DNA of 64,000 nt from Isoetes taiwanensis (lineage: Eukaryota > Streptophyta > Lycopodiopsida > Isoetales > Isoetaceae): the NCBI GenBank assembly GCA_021234155.1, contig JAJEKV010000066.1, positions 1,053,832 to 1,117,831 of the forward strand. The letters run 5' to 3'. The notes beneath the pieces are model-generated. The model ran no database searches, was not told the origin of the DNA, and worked only from the letters and a program-made list of their open reading frames with translations. How positions within the stretch are numbered: the stretch's first letter is position 1; the number at the start of each line of letters is the position of its first letter. The position numbers were made by a program, and so were the translations under genes. Of this stretch, positions 58,851 to 64,000 are shown piece by piece.

Positions 58851-61137
58851 AAAAAAAAAAATAATAAACTTTCTATGGGCTTAACTAATCCAAAATTGAT
58901 CCCAAAACTTTCTATGGTGTGGCCAACAGAAAATATTACGCTTCAATTACTATACCTTTTTTCAAGTATTTCCAATTACTTTGTCATTTTTTCTAAGGAA
59001 ACATTATAAAATCTAGCTAAGTATAGCTGCTAGAAAATAAACAATTATTCATATGTTTCTTATAAACTAGAATGTTATTAGCTACACTAGCCTAAAATTC
59101 ATTTAAACAGTTTCTATGGTTTAGCTAAACAATACAAAATTTCACTCTCGTATTTTTTAGCGTTTGGCTAGAAAGAGATTGAAATTTGGTGCAAGCGCGA
59201 GAAAAGCTAAGCCAAAATTTTTATTATTTTTTTCCAATTTTTTCCATTTTTGAAAATATGCTAAAGAATCGCATAATAGCTAAGTTTAGCCCTTAAATTA
59301 TTCCATGGTTGATTTGCCATTTAATTAAATAAGCTAAATACCCAAGATTAATTAATTATATTAATTAGTAATTCATTAATTAAGCAAATGCAACTTGGGC
59401 CAAATCGATTGGCCCAAGAGAACTTGCTAATTTTGGCCTAATCAAATCGGGGCTCCATCACCAATTTGGCTCAATTCGATTTGGGAACAATTGGAGAAGC
59501 AGGAGGAGTCTAATCAGCCAGCAGAGCATGGAGAACCTGAGAAATAGATAGGCTTAGTTAGCTTGAGATTCTAGATAGAGATTAACCCTTGGTTATTTAG
59601 ATAGATGATTAATCTCTTATTGATGTTCTATTTGAAATAATAGAATGGATTTATGATTTATGGTAGTTCTTCTGCTGCACCTCTTATGCTTGTGAGATTA
59701 CGGGGATAGAGACCTAAAGGCTATGTAGAAGTAGAGATGCTCTTAGCTAGAATCCCTTAAATCCCAATACATGCGGTCTCTGGCTGTAGATGCTATGCCA
59801 AGAATGAGCATCATATAATGCGTACAATTGTGAAGTGGAGGTGGGACCTTGCTGAGCGTGGCTACTGGGGCACCTATAATGTGCTAGGCTTATAGTCGGT
59901 CACTACGTGTGGATCGAGTATGGGTTTGACACATCCTGGGTCACAGGTAACACCCGAAAGGACGCCCTGGGCTCGCTAGGTGTGGTGAGCCGACCTATAG
60001 ATTTAGGGGGGTAAGTCAGATACAGATGCATGGGTGCCCTTTGTGCCACGGTCCTCTAGCTACCCATGGAACCATTGTGCTCCGAGAGGGGATTCATCCC
60101 TGTCCTGCCTCATCGGACTGGGGAGATGCAACTTGAAGTAGCCTCATAGGGTAAATCCATGAGATCACGTCTCTGGAAGGCTACATTCACGCTATAGCAT
60201 GTTTCAACTTATCTACAAAGTGTGCACAGGAGGGGCAGATGGAGTGGACTACCCTAGCCATCGTTCTATACTAGCCAATGCCAATGCTATGATTCCGCAT
60301 GTTGTTACCCTTGAGTCTGAGCCCGGGTTAGAACCTTCATTTCTGATGCATTGTTATGTATATTGATATTAGGTGATGTCGCCTTGTTGATGGGTGGGCC
60401 ACTCTTTGTAGTGGCATATTATTATGTATATTGTTGCTAGGTGCTAATATGTATGTACACTTCCGCTATATAGGATTTCCTATAGAAGGATATAACGGGG
60501 TATGTAGGTGGAATAAAAAGCAGTAAATTTGCATGGATGTAATGAAGTGCCAAGTGATTATACACTCATATGAAGGGAAGGGGTAGATCTTTTTAAACCA
60601 TTTGTTCATTTTACTTTTCAATTATTTCTAGTTGGTATATTTGGTGTATGTCCAGGACTGGGGCTATTATGCAGATCTATAATGACTGTATTATTGATAT
60701 TGAGAATGAGAATTTTAATTCAATTATGCTATTTTATGAGTTGAATATGATTGAAGAATCAATGAGGGGTGATGAGCCATGTGTTTTATAGCTTACCTAT
60801 CACTTCTTACCCCGTTGCCATTTTTATGCTAACTTGCAGGTAATCAAGACTACATCTCCTAGATGTTTTGTCAGATACATGGATGTCACATATCGATTGT
60901 ATAGGATCAATTGCATGTGAATGTCACAACCTGGATGAACAATGTTTGAAGCTTGACCATGAAGTGGTAATATGATGAATTTCTGGTCTTGAACTTGAGC
61001 TGCATAATATGATATTATCTTATAAAGAAATTTTACTAAAACTAGGTATTTCTTTCTTTAAAAATACTGAATCTATTCTGGAGCTCAGATATGACTATTA
61101 TTGAAAAGGAGCTTATGTTTCACTACTAAAAGTTTCC
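58851..61137. other. No gene; unknown repetitive-looking sequence
   Basis: 59000-59400 repeats GCTAA/TTAGC words. 59700-60330 is GC-richer, without open frames of note, and reads like the non-coding part of a retroelement. No LTR pair, tail or duplication could be matched within the window. Confidence 0.45.
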
Positions 61138-62100
61138 ATGGTATATGACCTGATTGTACTCTTATCTTTGTTTAACTACATATTGAACTTGTTATCCACG
61201 AATACAGTTGATGAATTTTCAACTCTTTATGGTGCCCAACCACTTCCAATATGTAAAGCAAAAGATGTGATTAGGATGATAATGGACAATGACATTTTAT
61301 TTTCTACAGACCAAGTCTAATGAGAAGAAAGCACACAGTTAATAGTCAAGCTCGTATACTAAGATGGTAGAATATGAAAAAAACATTTCAGTTGTTATCA
61401 TATTCAATGTAGAAGTTGAATATACATTGTGGAAGAAAAGACAAACATTACGTCATACATACCAAACAATATGACGTGCTGGTGTGTGCGACATGGAAGA
61501 CTTCAGGAAGGTGCATGTGATAACATGTGAAATTGAGATGGAGTTAAGAAGAGGAGAATGAATGACAATATGGCACCCATTCCATGCCTTATTTTCCTCT
61601 TTTTTTTGCCAACCTCCAGAATAATAATGTCCATGTGAGAATACAGGGCCAAATACAACCCCCTGTTGGGCACATATGATGACAAAGTTGTGCTGGCACA
61701 TTGAGAGAGGAGAGTCTGCCATATTTTAATAAAAAGCTTAATAAATGAATAGCAATAAAGAGAGAAGAGTCCAAAACACATTCAATCACTCAAACCTTTT
61801 TTGTTTTTGTTCATCCCTAGATTCCCTATCCAAGGAGACACTATAATAACAAACGGACATCCACTTGCGTGGCTGTTGGGTTAGTTGGGATGCGTTTGTC
61901 TCTTTGAGGTAGAAAACAATGGGGTAGTTAATGTTTATAGGGTTAATATGATGATAAATGGCAAGTAATGGAGAACAATTGTCAGATGCATAGAACTTCA
62001 CATGTCTTAGAGTTTAGCAATAGAATGGATTGAACTTGACATGTCTTGTCCCTACTAAGATAAAGGCAGACAATGGCCAGGAACTTGGAACTGCTACAAA
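61138..62100. other. No gene supported
   Basis: Short frames on both strands (61138-61320 plus, 61781-61453 minus) have no domain signature. Confidence 0.4.
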
Positions 62101-62124
62101 GTGACGCGTGTTATAACCACTAGA

Positions 62125-62275
62125 CAACAGTCAGAACCGCAATGTTGAGAAGTTGCTATGTTGTTGCATAACTTGGCATGCCATGATCCATAGCTAAAAT
62201 TTTCAGAACTGCAATGTTGAGAAGTTGCTATGTTGGTGCAGAACTTGGCATGTTATAATCCATAGCCAAAATTTC
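62125..62275 (+). repeat. Tandem duplication of about 75 bp
   Basis: Two adjacent copies contain GCAATGTTGAGAAGTTGCTA and AACTTGGCATG, then ATCCATAGC(T/C)AAAATTT. They differ at several sites. Confidence 0.8.
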
Positions 62276-62739
62276 CTAGTGCACTGTGGCTGCTAGTCCT
62301 AGTAAACATAGGCAGGTATCAGGAGGTGGCAAATGGTGGAGGTGAGCGGGTGAGATAAGTGCAGACAATTGTCAGACGTGCAGGTGGTAATATCGGAAGA
62401 TGGTAGGCATGTTTTACCATGAATGTGACTGGTGGGCAGACGGGCATGCATTACCAAGGATATAACAACTGTAGGAATGTGCTTCAACTATACATATATG
62501 TTGCCATTGACGAGGGAAGGTAGTTGAACATGCATTAGCAAGGAGGATGCAGGCGTTGCAACTGTATATATGTGATGTCAGTGTGAAGCAAAACCTGTTG
62601 GAAAATTTGGCATGTTGAGCTAGGTTAGGAATGGTGAGGAAGAGCTTTATGTGGGAGGGTTTTACTGGAACGTGAAGCTAGAAAGAAGCTAGAGAGGCCA
62701 GCGTGAAGCTAGAAAGTGCTTTATGTGAGAGTGATTTAC

Positions 62740-62850
62740 TCGAACGTGAAGCTAGACAGAGCAACTAGACAGACCAACGTGAAGCTAGACAGAGCAACTA
62801 GACAGACCAACGTGAGGATGGACAGAGCAACTAGACAGACCAACGTGAAG
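62740..62850 (+). repeat. 33-bp minisatellite
   Basis: Just over three copies of a 33-bp unit carry AGAGCAACTAGACAGACCAA and ACGTGAAGCTAGAC. Since 33 is divisible by three, one frame reads an 11-residue repeat (DRATRQTNVKL). There is no other sign that it is translated. Confidence 0.85.
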
Positions 62851-62949
62851 CTGAAAAGTGCAGATGAAAAAGTTGACAAGTTGTGGAAGGTCCGAGGGGC
62901 TATGAAAAGTGGCAGGAGGAAAAGTTGTGGTGGACTATGCGGGGTATGA

Positions 62950-63353
62950 ATAAGAATTGAATTTTATCGTCCACTGAGAATAAAGGGTAAAAGAACAGTT
63001 AATATTACCAGTTAAATATTATCAGGAAGAGATATTTAGAGAGAGGGGCATAAATGTGAAAGTGGGGTCCTCTTCCTGAGCAGAAGCTTGGACCGCGTGT
63101 AGGGCAGCCACATGGTGCATGTGCAAGCTCTGCATCGGGGAGATGAATATGTCAGAAGATTCATTACTCTTTTTTTCCGCGGTCAAATACCTGCACTGCA
63201 TCAACAACAAACAACGATCCATCCCCAACGCTCTGCCGCTGCAGCACAAACCATCCTCCAACCGCCATTTGGGCCCTTCCCTTCCCATTTCGGAATCGGA
63301 ATTTAGCTGCTACTTGCCCCAAATCGTGGCTGCCCCCCACTCGTGCTCCGATT
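62950..63353 (+). promoter_or_regulatory. Upstream region/5' leader of DUF1635-type gene
   Basis: Non-coding by appearance. The last 200 bp is pyrimidine/CAA-rich (CATCAACAACAAACAACG), like a plant 5' untranslated leader. No TATA box is assigned with confidence. Confidence 0.4.
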
Positions 63354-64000
63354 ATGGATAGAAATCTGGATGATCTCAAAAAACTGCTCATCTCCACCTC
63401 CCTCGAGCTCGAATCCGCTCGTGAAGAGATCCAAATGCAGCGCCGGATTCACGACTCCAAAATCCGGCAGCTTGAAGAGCTCCTGGATATCGCCAGGCTC
63501 GAACTCGACCAGGCTAGACGCGAAAAACTCCAATTGCAGCAGTCTCTCAATCAAAAATTCGCTCTTGATTCCCAAAATTTCGCCCTCGATTCCCAAAGTT
63601 TTCCCCTTGATTCTTCTCCAAAATTTGCCCTTGATTCTGTCTCTTCCACTGGGCTCCTGAATGCCCAAATGGGTCTGATGCAAGAACCCTCTGTTTCTGT
63701 TCCGGTTAATGATCCGGCCCAAGAACGCATGAATCTAAGCCCGGAGCATATGAAAATGCCGGACTCGATTAGAGAGCATTTGGGTTTGGAGCTGAATCCA
63801 CAGTGCGAGCTTCCGCCTCAAGAAGATCAGCAATCGGAAGTGGGTACTCTGTCAATCTCCATGGCTATGGAGCACAATATTTCTGTGATGGATTCAATGC
63901 TCCAATCCGTCTGTTCGCCCATGATTTTACCGGCCTCTTCATTTTCTTCAGATTCAAGCCTTTCCCCGGTTTCGTGCTGCTTTGAAGGGGCTTATTTATT
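63354..64000 (+). CDS. DUF1635-type coiled-coil protein, 5' part
   Basis: From ATG at 63354 a frame stays open for 215 codons to the window edge. Residues about 4-62 form a heptad-like coiled coil beginning LDDLKKLLISTSLELESARE and continuing IRQLEELLDIARLELDQA, matching the start of plant DUF1635 proteins (L...L..T..ELE.......... I..L..LL..A..ERD.A). Next comes a small internal repeat, ALDSQ / PLDSS / ALDSV at about 72-97, then a Ser/Pro/Met-rich region. The family's role is unknown. Strong coding character (no stops in 647 nt) and a plausible leader support a real gene. The rest lies beyond the window. Confidence 0.72.
   Translation, partial: MDRNLDDLKKLLISTSLELESAREEIQMQRRIHDSKIRQLEELLDIARLELDQARREKLQLQQSLNQKFALDSQNFALDSQSFPLDSSPKFALDSVSSTGLLNAQMGLMQEPSVSVPVNDPAQERMNLSPEHMKMPDSIREHLGLELNPQCELPPQEDQQSEVGTLSISMAMEHNISVMDSMLQSVCSPMILPASSFSSDSSLSPVSCCFEGAYL

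Noticed and set aside
1-64000. CRISPR arrays, operons, riboswitches or prokaryotic-type promoters
   Set aside because: The gene structure is eukaryotic, with introns. The repeats seen are tandem duplications, microsatellites or transposon ends, none with regular spacers.

Overview
The window reads as nuclear DNA of a land plant. Both intact genes have many short GT-AG introns and belong to plant families (an ORTHRUS/VIM ubiquitin ligase and a chloroplast ABC1K3-type kinase). A third gene (DUF1635-type, plant-specific) starts at the right edge. Fragments of PLS-class PPR and AP2/ERF genes also point to a plant. The rest is AT-rich and filled with decayed, nested transposable elements of many classes. 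That mix, with a Rep/HUH element and an animal-like hAT, suggests a large genome of a fern, lycophyte or gymnosperm rather than a compact angiosperm. The placement is inference only.

Layout. 1-4018: plant L1-type LINE (plus strand, frameshifted, poly-A tail) with a tRNA-derived SINE inserted in its ORF. 4148-5712 (minus): broken gene with a SAP-like N-terminal motif and an internal duplication. 5713-9920: no supported gene, complex local repeats and tRNA-like motifs. 9921-11251 (minus): frameshifted Rep/HUH endonuclease gene of replitron type, lying just upstream of and divergent from the VIM gene at 11486-16557. 17004-18012: GC-rich retroelement with a CCTT tail and 42-bp target-site duplications. 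18185-19485 and 21203-22000 (minus): two separate Ty3/gypsy pol remnants.

22975-34200 is a nest. A minus-strand LINE reverse transcriptase is split exactly by a 10.4-kb minus-strand LTR retrotransposon (23414-33810, 204/205-bp LTRs, 5-bp target duplication, tRNA-Met-type primer site). Removing it restores the RT frame. The insertion holds a LINE 3' end with an ATTCT array, a degenerate gene-like stretch and a decayed hAT transposase (30034-32205), but no recognised gag-pol.

35290-40705: intact 20-exon ABC1K3-type gene. 41441-44918 (minus): MULE-like transposase with SWIM finger, interrupted by a 433-bp foldback MITE with 9-bp duplications. 45000-50000: non-coding repeats, a second GC-rich retroelement, an AP2/ERF scrap and a PPR scrap. 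50427-51547 (plus): broken AT-hook plus FCP1-like HAD phosphatase. 52141-55134 (minus): a convergent, decayed transposase-like protein with three acidic motifs that I cannot assign to a named superfamily. It is followed by a CACTA-like terminus at 55927. 56290-57800: LINE ORF1 (DUF4283-like) remnant. 58080-58850: third GC-rich CCTT-tailed element. 59000-63000: no supported gene, several tandem repeats. 63354-64000: start of a DUF1635-type gene, open to the window end.

The two intact genes act independently: VIM in nuclear maintenance of DNA methylation, ABC1K3 in plastoglobule prenyl-lipid metabolism. Much of the remaining sequence is what methylation-based silencing would be expected to repress. 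Exon coordinates were read by eye from splice consensus, frame continuity and family similarity. Both intact genes give exon sums divisible by three.
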